A stretch of DNA of 64,000 nucleotides, from assembly GCA_947488345.1 (NCBI GenBank), contig CANKZQ010000003.1, positions 310,001 through 374,000 of the forward strand, written 5' to 3'. Positions 1-7,278 of this stretch are shown piece by piece. This DNA is from an uncultured Flavobacteriaceae bacterium. Its GTDB lineage: Bacteria > Bacteroidota > Bacteroidia > Flavobacteriales > Flavobacteriaceae. Position 1 is the stretch's first letter, and each line of letters opens with the position of its first letter. Under the pieces are notes generated by a model. The model did not search any database. It was not told where the DNA came from and saw only the letters and a program-made list of their open reading frames with translations. Both the position numbers and the translations under genes were made by a program.

Positions 1-739
1 ATCTTTATTATTAAGAAGACCTCCAGGACGTGAGGCCTATCCTGGTGATGTATTCTATTTACACTCAAGATTATTAGAGCGTTCTGCTAAAGTGATCAAC
101 AATGATAAAATTGCTGCACAAATGAATGATGTACCTGATTCTTTAAAAGGTATGATCAAAGGTGGTGGTTCATTAACAGCATTGCCAATTATTGAAACAC
201 AAGCGGGTGACGTTTCTGCATATATTCCAACAAACGTAATTTCGATTACTGACGGACAAATATTCTTAGAATCTGATTTATTTAACTCTGGGGTACGTCC
301 AGCAATTAACGTGGGTATTTCGGTATCCCGTGTAGGTGGTAACGCGCAGATTAAATCAATGAAAAAAGTATCTGGTACATTAAAATTAGATCAAGCACAA
401 TACCGTGAATTAGAAGCGTTTGCAAAGTTTGGTTCTGATTTAGATGCTGCTACAATGAATGTAATTGAGAAAGGTAAGCGTAATGTTGAGATTTTAAAAC
501 AAGCTCAAAATGATCCGTTTACTGTTGAAGATCAAGTAGCGATTATTTATGCTGGTTCTAAAAACTTATTGAAAGATGTACCGGTAGAAAAAGTAAAAGA
601 GTTTGAAAAAGATTTCTTGGCTTATTTAAACGCGAAGCATAGAGATACGTTAGATACCTTAAAAAGCGGTAAATTAACTGATGAAGCTATAGCGGCTGTT
701 GAAAGTGCTGCAAAAGAAATTTCAGCGAAATACGCATAA
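1..739 (+). CDS. atpA: ATP synthase F1 subunit alpha, C-terminal part (partial)
   Basis: This is the C-terminal 245 or so residues of the alpha subunit of F1 ATP synthase, open at the left edge of the window (reading frame begins at base 2). The first residues read [12 protein letters not shown] followed by [12 protein letters not shown], the signature block of alpha subunits. SVSRVGG (bases about 326-346) carries the conserved arginine that reaches into the catalytic beta site. The rest is the C-terminal helical domain. It lies 30 bases upstream of atpG on the same strand, the normal atp operon order. An internal GTG at 92 is not a real start, because homology continues upstream of it. Confidence 0.97.
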   Translation, partial: SLLLRRPPGREAYPGDVFYLHSRLLERSAKVINNDKIAAQMNDVPDSLKGMIKGGGSLTALPIIETQAGDVSAYIPTNVISITDGQIFLESDLFNSGVRPAINVGISVSRVGGNAQIKSMKKVSGTLKLDQAQYRELEAFAKFGSDLDAATMNVIEKGKRNVEILKQAQNDPFTVEDQVAIIYAGSKNLLKDVPVEKVKEFEKDFLAYLNAKHRDTLDTLKSGKLTDEAIAAVESAAKEISAKYA

Positions 740-769
740 TATAATTTATAGTACTAGTACTAAAAGAAT

Positions 770-1630
770 ATGGCAAACTTAAAAGAAATACGTAACAGAA
801 TTACATCGATTGGATCGACGATGCAGATTACCAGCGCCATGAAAATGGTATCTGCTGCTAAGTTGAAAAAAGCACAAGATGCAATTACTGCTATGCGTCC
901 ATACTCAAATAAGTTAACTGAGTTATTACAGAATTTGAGCGCAACATTAGATGGAGAATCTGGTGGCGTATATGCTACTCAAAAAGAGATAAACAAGGTC
1001 TTAGTTGTGGTGGTAACTTCGAATAGAGGTCTTTGTGGTGGATTTAATTCATCGGTTACTAAAAAGACAATCGAAACGATCGAAAGTCGTTATAACGGAA
1101 AAGACGTTGATATTTATGCTATTGGTAAAAAAGGAAATGATCTTTTATCTAAAACATATACTGTTGTTGAAAACAAGAGTACCATCTTTGATGATCTAAC
1201 TTTTAACAATGTTGCCAATATTGCACAAGAGTTAATGGATTTATTTGCCGAGGGTACTTATGATGAAATTACCGTTGTCTATAATAAGTTTAAAAATGCG
1301 GCGACTCAAATTACGGAAGTAGAGCAATTCTTACCAATTGTAGCAGCTGAAAAAGATGCAAATGTAAGTTTAGATTACATCTTTGAACCTGAGAAAGTAA
1401 AAATTGTACAAGGATTGATTCCTAAATCGTTGAAGACTCAATTGTATAAGTCATTAAGAGATTCTTTCGCTTCTGAACACGGCGCACGTATGACTGCTAT
1501 GCATAAGGCAACAGATAACGCCACTGAGTTACGTGATGATTTATTATTACAATATAATAAAGCTCGTCAAGCGGCTATTACCAATGAAATTTTGGAAATT
1601 GTTGGTGGAGCTGAAGCCTTGAATGCATAA
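770..1630 (+). CDS. atpG: ATP synthase F1 subunit gamma
   Basis: The 286-residue gamma subunit is the rotating central stalk of F1. The N-terminal helix (MANLKEIRNRITSIGSTMQITSAMKMVSAAKLKKAQ, split here as MANLKEIRNRITSIG and STMQITSAMKMVSAAKL) and the C-terminal helix (ARMTAMHKATDNA near residue 243, ending NEILEIVGGAEALNA) are the two conserved parts of the coiled-coil shaft. Length matches the family. It follows atpA by 30 bases and should be co-transcribed with it. The last codons and stop belong to a 53-base unit repeated downstream (separate entry). No further atp gene follows. Confidence 0.97.
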   Translation: MANLKEIRNRITSIGSTMQITSAMKMVSAAKLKKAQDAITAMRPYSNKLTELLQNLSATLDGESGGVYATQKEINKVLVVVVTSNRGLCGGFNSSVTKKTIETIESRYNGKDVDIYAIGKKGNDLLSKTYTVVENKSTIFDDLTFNNVANIAQELMDLFAEGTYDEITVVYNKFKNAATQITEVEQFLPIVAAEKDANVSLDYIFEPEKVKIVQGLIPKSLKTQLYKSLRDSFASEHGARMTAMHKATDNATELRDDLLLQYNKARQAAITNEILEIVGGAEALNA

Positions 1631-1739
1631 TTAGACGAGCAAAGCGAGTCAAATTAATTCAAAAAGAAGCCTTGAATGCATAATTAGACGAGCAAAGCGA
1701 GTCAAATTAATTCAAAAAGAAGCCTTGAATGCATAATTA
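1613..1739 (+). repeat. Tandem triplication of the atpG 3' end, 53-bp period
   Basis: A unit beginning GAAGCCTTGAATGCATAATT occurs at 1613, 1666 and 1719. The first two copies are complete (53 bases) and identical; the third stops after 21 bases at 1739. Each copy contains the last atpG codons and a TAA stop, so the coding sequence itself is unchanged. The exactness of the copies points to a recent slippage or duplication event. Confidence 0.95.
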
Positions 1740-1788
1740 CGCAAACTATATTATTCCTGTGTGAACAGGATTGTAGAAAATAAAGATT

Positions 1789-1826
1789 AAAATACCCAAA
1801 GTTTCCTAACTTTGGGTATTTTGTTT
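1789..1826 (+). terminator. Intrinsic terminator after atpG
   Basis: A perfect 13-bp stem, AAAATACCCAAAG (1789-1801) and CTTTGGGTATTTT (1810-1822), closes an 8-base loop and runs into a T-rich stretch. It sits between atpG and the next gene and probably ends the atp operon transcript. A small perfect hairpin, TCCTGT-GTGA-ACAGGA (1755-1770), lies just upstream. Confidence 0.85.
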
Positions 1827-1837
1827 TCCACTATTAT

Positions 1838-2776
1838 ATGAAAGTACTTTTATTAGATACCAACCACCCCTTACTACAAAAAGGCTTAGAAAATTTGGGA
1901 TATCAATGCGATGATGATTATACCTCCTCTAAGCAAGATATTGAGAGTAAAATTGACCAATATGATGGTCTAATTATCAGAAGTCGTTTCTCTATCGATA
2001 AAATATTTCTGGACAAAGCAGTACATCTAAAGTTTATTGGCCGTGTTGGAGCTGGTTTAGAAAACATAGATACCGAATACGCCAGAGCAAAAGGTATTCA
2101 TTTAATCGCAGCTCCAGAGGGAAATCGAAATGCTGTTGGTGAACACGCCCTAGGGATGCTTCTTTCATTATTTAACAAACTACATAAAGCAGACAGGCAA
2201 GTCCGTCAAGGAAAATGGTTAAGAGAAGATAATAGAGGTTTAGAACTCGACGGCAAAACTGTTGGCTTAATTGGTTACGGTAACATGGGCAAAGCCTTTG
2301 CAAAAAAATTAAGAGGGTTTGACGTTGAAGTACTCTGTTATGATATTAAAGACAATGTAGGTGATGAAAACTGCGAGCAAGTTACTCTTGAAGAACTCCA
2401 ACAGAAAGCTGATGTTCTCAGTTTGCATACTCCACAAACTAAGTTAACAACTAATATGGTGAATACTAATTTTATACATAGTTTTTCCAAACCATTTTGG
2501 CTTATCAATACAGCAAGAGGGAAAAGCGTTGTTACTGAAGATTTAGTTAATGCCATTAAAAGTGGAAAAATAATAGGTGCTGGACTGGATGTTCTCGAAT
2601 ATGAAAAATCATCCTTTGAGAATTTATTTACCGATAATAATGTACCAGATGCCTTTCAATATTTAATTGAATCTGACAAGGTACTTTTATCACCTCATGT
2701 TGCCGGTTGGACGATTGAAAGCAAGGAAAAGTTAGCACAAACCATTGTAGATAAAGTAAAAGCAAAATTTTGTTAA
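1838..2776 (+). CDS. D-2-hydroxyacid dehydrogenase, phosphoglycerate dehydrogenase-like
   Basis: This is a 312-residue NAD-dependent D-isomer 2-hydroxyacid dehydrogenase. The nucleotide-binding motif GLIGYGNMGKAFA is near residues 143-155. The catalytic Arg is in NTARGKS (about residue 227) and the catalytic His in LSPHVAGWT (about 287). It resembles short SerA-type enzymes without the C-terminal ACT domain, so oxidation of 3-phosphoglycerate is plausible, but other 2-hydroxyacids cannot be excluded. No serine pathway gene is next to it. The start lies 12 bases after the atp terminator T-tract. Confidence 0.85.
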   Translation: MKVLLLDTNHPLLQKGLENLGYQCDDDYTSSKQDIESKIDQYDGLIIRSRFSIDKIFLDKAVHLKFIGRVGAGLENIDTEYARAKGIHLIAAPEGNRNAVGEHALGMLLSLFNKLHKADRQVRQGKWLREDNRGLELDGKTVGLIGYGNMGKAFAKKLRGFDVEVLCYDIKDNVGDENCEQVTLEELQQKADVLSLHTPQTKLTTNMVNTNFIHSFSKPFWLINTARGKSVVTEDLVNAIKSGKIIGAGLDVLEYEKSSFENLFTDNNVPDAFQYLIESDKVLLSPHVAGWTIESKEKLAQTIVDKVKAKFC

Positions 2777-2785
2777 CTTGCTACA

Positions 2786-3202
2786 ATGAAAAGAACAATT
2801 CTTGTTTTTGGACTTTTAATTGTAGCCCTACTCATACTCTTCGAAATTAGCAAACGCACCTATCTTTCGGGTGATACTTCAATCGAACTAATTATCGCGG
2901 TCATTGCAATTGTCTTCTTTTTTATAGGCATTTATATCAATAAACGAAGCTTACATAAAGATTCTGATCAACCTCATAAAGTGAATCATAACAAGATCAA
3001 AGAACTAAATATTAGCAATCGTGAATATGAAGTATTATGCGAAATTGCGAAGGGGTTGTCCAATCAAGAAATAGCTACTAAATTATTTGTTTCTGAAAGT
3101 ACTATTAAAACACATGTTTCTAATCTCCTGGTAAAACTTAATGCGAAAAGGAGAACTCAAGCCATACAAATATCAAAGGAACTAAAATTACTCCCATTTT
3201 GA
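2786..3202 (+). CDS. Membrane-anchored LuxR-type HTH transcription regulator
   Basis: The 138-residue protein has two hydrophobic segments (about residues 4-20 and 33-51), a short basic linker, and a C-terminal LuxR/GerE helix-turn-helix (about 70-135). The helix-turn-helix carries the typical run LSNQEIATKLFVSESTIKTH. It has no receiver or ligand-binding domain. Such small membrane-tethered LuxR proteins are frequent in flavobacteria; what they sense is unknown. It starts 9 bases after the preceding dehydrogenase gene. The following gap contains a 9-bp inverted repeat that could be its operator or a terminator. Confidence 0.8.
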   Translation: MKRTILVFGLLIVALLILFEISKRTYLSGDTSIELIIAVIAIVFFFIGIYINKRSLHKDSDQPHKVNHNKIKELNISNREYEVLCEIAKGLSNQEIATKLFVSESTIKTHVSNLLVKLNAKRRTQAIQISKELKLLPF

Positions 3203-3212
3203 TCGTTTTAAG

Positions 3213-3242
3213 ACTAAAGTAGTAGAATTTTGGTACTTTAGT
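3213..3242. repeat. 9-bp perfect inverted repeat between LuxR-type gene and DUF4199 gene
   Basis: ACTAAAGTA (3213-3221) and TACTTTAGT (3234-3242) are perfect inverse complements separated by 12 bases. No T-tract follows directly, so an operator is as likely as a weak terminator. Confidence 0.5.
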
Positions 3243-3298
3243 ATGAGTAAAATTATCGTCGCCAGCGCTACATTTGTGGCAACTTAAATTAATTAAAG

Positions 3299-3811
3299 AT
3301 GAAAAACACAGTTTTACGTTATGGAATTTGGAGTGCTCTAAGCATTTTTGGTTTGTTCTTGATTAGTGGATTGGCACTCAAAAATCTTGATTTCAGTACC
3401 CAAGAAATTTATGGGTATGTTAGTATTATTATTTCGCTTTCCTTTGTTTTTTTTGGTATTAAACATTTTAGAGATCGCGAAAATAACGGTCTCATTTCTT
3501 TTGGGAAAGGACTGGCTATTGGATTACTAATTTCGTTGTTTGCCTCTGTAACATTTGGCCTCTATAATGTTATTTATGTCGAATACATCGATCCCGAATT
3601 CATGACTAAGTATTATGACTATTCTGTTGAGCAAGTAAGCAAAACCTTATCAGGAGATGAATTACAAGCCAAATTAAAGAAAATGGAAGAGGAAAAAGAT
3701 CTATTTGCACAACCGTTCATGAATTTTTCACTCATGTTTTTAACCGTATTTATGATTGGATTAATAATTTCATTAATTTCATCACTCGTTTTATCTAAAA
3801 AACCTTCTTAA
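3299..3811 (+). CDS. DUF4199 family membrane protein
   Basis: This is a 170-residue integral membrane protein with four predicted transmembrane segments (about 10-28, 38-56, 67-92, 143-166) and a charged extracellular or periplasmic stretch between the third and fourth (KTLSGDELQAKLKKMEEEKD). The pattern, including the GKGLAIGLLISL block after a short loop, matches the DUF4199 family common in Bacteroidota. Its function is unknown. It is 11 bases upstream of the DUF1801 gene and probably shares a transcript with it. Confidence 0.75.
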   Translation: MKNTVLRYGIWSALSIFGLFLISGLALKNLDFSTQEIYGYVSIIISLSFVFFGIKHFRDRENNGLISFGKGLAIGLLISLFASVTFGLYNVIYVEYIDPEFMTKYYDYSVEQVSKTLSGDELQAKLKKMEEEKDLFAQPFMNFSLMFLTVFMIGLIISLISSLVLSKKPS

Positions 3812-3822
3812 CCTACTTTATT

Positions 3823-4278
3823 ATGCAATACGAAGCGACCAGTGTTGATGATTATATCGACCAAATACCAGCAGATAGAAAAGATGCTATTAAAAAGCTC
3901 AGAAAGACAATTTCAGAAAACCTTCCTAAAGGTTTTGAAGAAGGGATTAATTATAAAATGATTGGATATTATGTTCCTCATTCTAAATATCCCGATGGCT
4001 ATCATTGTGATCCTAAACTACCACTACCTTTCATGAATGTGGCGTCTCAAAAGAATTCAATAAACCTCTACCACAGCGGTATCTATGCTGATAACAAACT
4101 ATTAGAATGGTTTGTAAGTGAATATCCAAAACATTGTAAACGCAAATTGGATATGGGAAAAAGTTGTATTCGATTTAAAAAAATCGATGAAATTCCCTAC
4201 GAACTTATTGGAGAACTTGTAACCAAAATGACGGCTGATCAATGGATTGCAACCTATGAAAAAGTATTAAAAAAATAA
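3823..4278 (+). CDS. DUF1801 domain protein (YdhG-like)
   Basis: The 151-residue soluble protein begins with the characteristic DUF1801 pattern: SVDDYIDQIPADRKDAIKKL, then a PKGFEEGINYKMIGYYVP segment, then a C-terminal SCIRFKKIDEIPYELIGELV stretch. Such proteins have a fold related to frataxin-like/YdhG proteins and no assigned reaction. It is the middle gene of a closely spaced group (11 bases after DUF4199, 5 bases before the VOC protein). Confidence 0.8.
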   Translation: MQYEATSVDDYIDQIPADRKDAIKKLRKTISENLPKGFEEGINYKMIGYYVPHSKYPDGYHCDPKLPLPFMNVASQKNSINLYHSGIYADNKLLEWFVSEYPKHCKRKLDMGKSCIRFKKIDEIPYELIGELVTKMTADQWIATYEKVLKK

Positions 4279-4283
4279 TAGAT

Positions 4284-4670
4284 ATGAAAAAAAGAGTTAC
4301 AGGAATCGGCGGATTATTCTTCAAAACAGAAGACCCAAAAGCCACTAAAGATTGGTACAAAAATCATCTTGGTTTTAACACCGACGACTGGGGATGCACC
4401 TTTTGGTGGAAAGATAAAGAAGGTAATGATTGTTCAACACAATGGAGCCCGTTTAAGAAAGATTCAGACCACTTTAAGCCATCTCCAAAAGATTTTATGT
4501 TCAATTATCGCGTTGAAAACCTAGTTGAACTATTAGATGAGTTGAAAAAAGAAGGTGTGACTATTGTTGGTGACATACAGGAATTTGATTATGGTAAGTT
4601 TGGTTGGATTGTAGACCTTGACGGAAACAAAATAGAATTGTGGGAGCCTAAGGATGCCGCTTTTCTATAA
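4284..4670 (+). CDS. VOC superfamily (glyoxalase/bleomycin-resistance fold) protein
   Basis: The 128-residue protein consists of one vicinal-oxygen-chelate domain built from two beta-alpha-beta-beta-beta modules. Recognisable parts are FFKTEDPKATKDWYKNHLGF at the start and GKFGWIVDLDGNKIELWEP at the end, where the Glu of IELWEP is the usual metal ligand. The substrate cannot be told from sequence; glyoxalase I, extradiol dioxygenase and resistance proteins share this fold. It starts 5 bases after the DUF1801 stop. Confidence 0.85.
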   Translation: MKKRVTGIGGLFFKTEDPKATKDWYKNHLGFNTDDWGCTFWWKDKEGNDCSTQWSPFKKDSDHFKPSPKDFMFNYRVENLVELLDELKKEGVTIVGDIQEFDYGKFGWIVDLDGNKIELWEPKDAAFL

Positions 4671-4694
4671 AATAAATACACTAGAACATACCTA

Positions 4695-5459
4695 TTGAAT
4701 TATACCGAAATACTCGCGTCTTTTAATTTATCAATATTACACTGGGTGGTCATTTCTTTTGCTACCTTTTTACTAGGTATTTCCAAATCGGGCATCAAAG
4801 GTATCGGTATCATCATTGTTGTTGCACTGGCCTTCGTATTTGGTGAAAAAGCATCGACGGGTATCTTATTGCCCTTATTAATAGGTGCCGATATATGTGC
4901 GGTCATCTATTATAATAGACATGCTAATTGGACCTATATCTTCAAATTATTACCTTGGATGATTGTTGGGGTGCTGATTGGGGTTTGGATAGGTCACGAT
5001 ATTTCTGAAGGATTGTTTAAGAAATTGATGGCAATCATCATTATTGTATCGGTAATTATTATGGTGTACTCCGAACAACGAAAATCAGACACCATCCCTA
5101 AAAGTAAGTTATTTTCGAGCGTTGCAGGATTTTTAGCAGGATTTACCACCATGATCGGGAATTTAGCCGGGCCGATTTCAAATATCTATTTTCTTGCAGT
5201 GCGCTTACCTAAAAATGAATTCATAGGCACAGCCGCTTGGTTATTCTTTATCATCAATATTTTCAAATTACCCTTTCATTTCTTTGTTTGGAAAACCATT
5301 ACCGTAGAAACACTTGCGCTCAATGCTGTGCTAGTACCCATATTACTTGTTAGTTTTTTTATTGGTGTTGCCATTGTAAAACTAATCTCTAATGTAAATT
5401 ATAGACGCTTTATTCTTGTGGTAACCGCTTTGGGCGGACTCATTATGTTATTTAGGTGA
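4695..5459 (+). CDS. TSUP family (TauE/SafE) membrane permease
   Basis: The 254-residue protein has about eight hydrophobic helices and the TauE/SafE layout. The N-terminal half contains the FLLGISKSGIKGIGIIIVVALA motif (written in two parts: FLLGISKSGIKG and IGIIIVVALA), and the second half has FLAGFTTMIGNLAGPI. Family members export sulfite or sulfur-containing organic anions. The start used is a TTG at 4695, because no ATG is available before the first helix, so the exact start is uncertain. The 3' end overlaps that of the convergent peptidase gene by 12 bases. Confidence 0.8.
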   Translation: MNYTEILASFNLSILHWVVISFATFLLGISKSGIKGIGIIIVVALAFVFGEKASTGILLPLLIGADICAVIYYNRHANWTYIFKLLPWMIVGVLIGVWIGHDISEGLFKKLMAIIIIVSVIIMVYSEQRKSDTIPKSKLFSSVAGFLAGFTTMIGNLAGPISNIYFLAVRLPKNEFIGTAAWLFFIINIFKLPFHFFVWKTITVETLALNAVLVPILLVSFFIGVAIVKLISNVNYRRFILVVTALGGLIMLFR

Positions 5460-6224
5460 CATCGCGCTATGTGGTGCTCTAGCAGTCATTTTCAAGGTAT
5501 CCAGATTTAACATCAACCGAACCATCTTATACACTTCTGGAAGTTTCTCGTTAAACTCTTCTGGTGTTTCAAAAAAGTGTTCAACCAATACCGCCAAGAA
5601 TTCATATTCATTTCTAAATCCATAGGCTCTTAAATATCCCGATGCAACAATCTTGCGCTGTAGCTTTCTATCCTTCAGAATATGGAGCAACTGCTTAAAC
5701 CGCTTCATAAAATTAATGGCCGTTACACTTTTTCTTCTTTTAAATGTAAAGTGCAACGCATGTGTCAACTCGTGAATTCCTAAGTTCAAATTGTCATTTT
5801 CTACTTTAATACCTTCCATAAAGTCATCCCATGAAAAAACGATCGTTCTATATTTAGGATTTGTCTCTCCTTTATGTCGTTGTTTGGTAACCTGCGAAAA
5901 ATAATTCTTAGGATAGATAATAATGGTATCAAATTCAGATAATAAGTAACGACTCATACCAAAGGTTAGCATAATCGCTGTAGAAGAAATGAGTATTCTC
6001 ATCTTTTCAGTCACTTTTACACCGTCTCTTCCTACAAATTCATGGTTATCAATGAACTTTTTAACACGATGCTCAAAACGTCTTTTATCACCTTCTGAAA
6101 GCAACTTATAAAAAGTAAAATGTCGCGTTATTAAGCCACGGTGAAGCGCACTGAGTTCCAACGGATACAATGTGCTTTCGGTAATATATTTACCTTTTAC
6201 CCACAATTTAAACAGTTCATACAT
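5448..6224 (-). CDS. Zinc-dependent peptidase, MtfA-like (M90 family)
   Basis: This 258-residue cytosolic metallopeptidase is of the MtfA/DUF980 type. The zinc-binding HELTH lies at residues 151-155, preceded by LNLGI. A downstream block NEYEFLAVLVEHFFETPEEF (about 209-228) supplies the conserved glutamates of the family. In Escherichia coli MtfA modulates the glucose PTS repressor Mlc; flavobacteria generally lack that system, so the substrate here is unknown. It ends inside the last codons of the convergent TSUP gene. Confidence 0.85.
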   Translation of the reverse strand: MYELFKLWVKGKYITESTLYPLELSALHRGLITRHFTFYKLLSEGDKRRFEHRVKKFIDNHEFVGRDGVKVTEKMRILISSTAIMLTFGMSRYLLSEFDTIIIYPKNYFSQVTKQRHKGETNPKYRTIVFSWDDFMEGIKVENDNLNLGIHELTHALHFTFKRRKSVTAINFMKRFKQLLHILKDRKLQRKIVASGYLRAYGFRNEYEFLAVLVEHFFETPEEFNEKLPEVYKMVRLMLNLDTLKMTARAPHSAMSPK

Positions 6225-6408
6225 GGCGTGTAAGTGACCTTAGATGCTAAAGATACTCATTATATAACGTGTATTATCATATAAATTGCTATTTACCAGT
6301 AATTTAATTCTTTAAAGAAGATAACCTCTTGTATACGAAGTCATAAGTATTGTTGGATTCAAAAGATTTATGGATTGATTATAGTAGCCTTCTGCACCCT
6401 TTGCGCTA

Positions 6409-6530
6409 CGCTCAATATAGAGTCATCAAAGCTTCGCCCTCAAGGATTGCCTGCGGCATCCCTTATTCTGCGCTCAATATAGAGTCATCAAAGCTTCGCC
6501 CTCAAGGATTGCCTGCGACATCCTTTGAGC
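6409..6530. repeat. Two-copy palindromic repeat, 62-bp period
   Basis: A 55-base unit starting CGCTCAATATAGAGTCATCA is present at 6409-6463 and 6471-6525, with two mismatches. Each copy carries an imperfect palindrome: CTCAAGGAT and TGCC-TGC-GGCA followed by ATCC, closed in the second copy by TTTGAG. The units are much more GC-rich than the surroundings and resemble REP-type intergenic elements. Whether the unit recurs elsewhere in the genome cannot be seen from this window. Confidence 0.85.
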
Positions 6531-6540
6531 TACGCTTTGA

Positions 6541-6602
6541 AAATAAAAAAACCAAGACTTGAAATTCAAGCGAGCTTGATTTCTTCTTGGTTTTTTTATT
6601 TA
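6541..6602 (-). terminator. Long hairpin terminator downstream of tRNA-Arg
   Basis: An outer stem pairs AAAAAAACCAAGA (to 6557) with TCTTGGTTTTTTT (6585-6597). An inner stem is GAAATTCAAG-CGAG-CTTGATTTC with one bulge. T-tracts exist on both strands, so it can stop transcripts from either side. It most likely ends the yqeY/tRNA transcript coming from the right. Confidence 0.8.
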
Positions 6603-6606
6603 TTCG

Positions 6607-6680
6607 TGACCCCGGCAGGATTCAAACCTGCAACCGCTGGAGCCGAAATCCAGTATTCTATTCAGTTGAACTACGGGGCC
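6607..6680 (-). tRNA. tRNA-Arg (anticodon UCG)
   Basis: The reverse complement starts GGCCCCGTAGTTCAACTGAA and folds as a cloverleaf of 74 bases. The acceptor stem is GGCCCCG with CGGGGTC (one G-U pair). The anticodon stem is CTGGA with TCCAG, closing loop TTTCGGC, which gives anticodon UCG. The T arm is GCAGG-TTTGAAT-CCTGC, and A is the discriminator base. The 3' CCA is not encoded. It reads CGA codons. It lies just downstream of the yqeY gene on the same strand. Confidence 0.95.
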
Positions 6681-6692
6681 AATATTATATCC

Positions 6693-7142
6693 TTACATTA
6701 AATTTTTCTTCACTAATGTAGAAATGGTTTTACCGTCGGCCTGACCAGCCAATTCTTTGGAAACAATACCCATTACTTTACCCATATCTTTCATACCACT
6801 GGCGCCTATCGACTCAATAGTCGTAACCACCACTTTTTCTATTTCTTCTTCTGATAAAGCCTCTGGTAAAAATTGCTCAATGACTTCAGCCTCACTCAAC
6901 TCGGGTTCTGCCAAATCTTTCCTATCCTGCTCTTCAAAAATGGCAGCACTATCCTTACGTTGCTTTACCAATTTTTGCAATATTTTTAATTCTTGCTCCT
7001 CCGTTAAATCACTCTTAGCACCACTTTCAGTTTGCGCCAATAGTATAGCTGATTTCACTGCTCTCAGCGCCGTTAAAGCAACCTGATCTTTCGCCTTCAT
7101 AGCTGTTTTCATAGCTATCATTATTTCATCTTGTAAACCCAT
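6693..7142 (-). CDS. GatB/YqeY domain protein
   Basis: The 149-residue protein has the YqeY fold (two helical subdomains related to the tail of GatB). Features are MGLQDEIMIAMKTAMKAKDQ at the start, the DLTEEQELKILQKLVKQRKD block, and GKVMGIVSKELAGQADGKTI near the end. GatB uses this domain to hold tRNA during amidation; the role of the stand-alone protein is not established. The ATG at 7142 is chosen over an upstream in-frame ATG at 7184, because the extra 14 residues are not family-like. It follows ftsZ on the same strand. Confidence 0.9.
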   Translation of the reverse strand: MGLQDEIMIAMKTAMKAKDQVALTALRAVKSAILLAQTESGAKSDLTEEQELKILQKLVKQRKDSAAIFEEQDRKDLAEPELSEAEVIEQFLPEALSEEEIEKVVVTTIESIGASGMKDMGKVMGIVSKELAGQADGKTISTLVKKNLM

Positions 7143-7215
7143 GTTTATTTTTTTAACGAACACAAAGATACTAAAAAGAACCATGTGAGAAATTCATTTT
7201 ATACGATATCTAAAA

Positions 7216-7255
7216 CAACTAAAAACCCAAACCTGCTAGTAGCAAATTTGGGTTT
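7216..7255 (-). terminator. Probable terminator after ftsZ
   Basis: On the minus strand AAACCCAAA (7247-7255) pairs with TTTGGGTTT (7223-7231), with a further inner TGCT/AGCA stem. A T-rich run follows at 7216-7225. It lies directly downstream of ftsZ and likely ends the dcw transcript, leaving yqeY with its own promoter. Confidence 0.7.
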
Positions 7256-7278
7256 AAACAAACAAAAACTAAATAGGG

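Larger units (their letters stand above)
6225..6606. other. Intergenic region with repeats and a terminator
   Basis: No convincing gene is present. It holds about 170 bases of AT-rich sequence next to the peptidase start, then a duplicated palindromic unit (6409-6525), then a large hairpin terminator (6541-6602). A 70-codon open frame across it (6350-6562) is judged spurious because it is made of the repeats. Confidence 0.8.

Noticed and set aside
6350-6562. 70-codon ORF on the plus strand
   Set aside because: It is composed mainly of the two palindromic repeat units and has no recognisable protein features.
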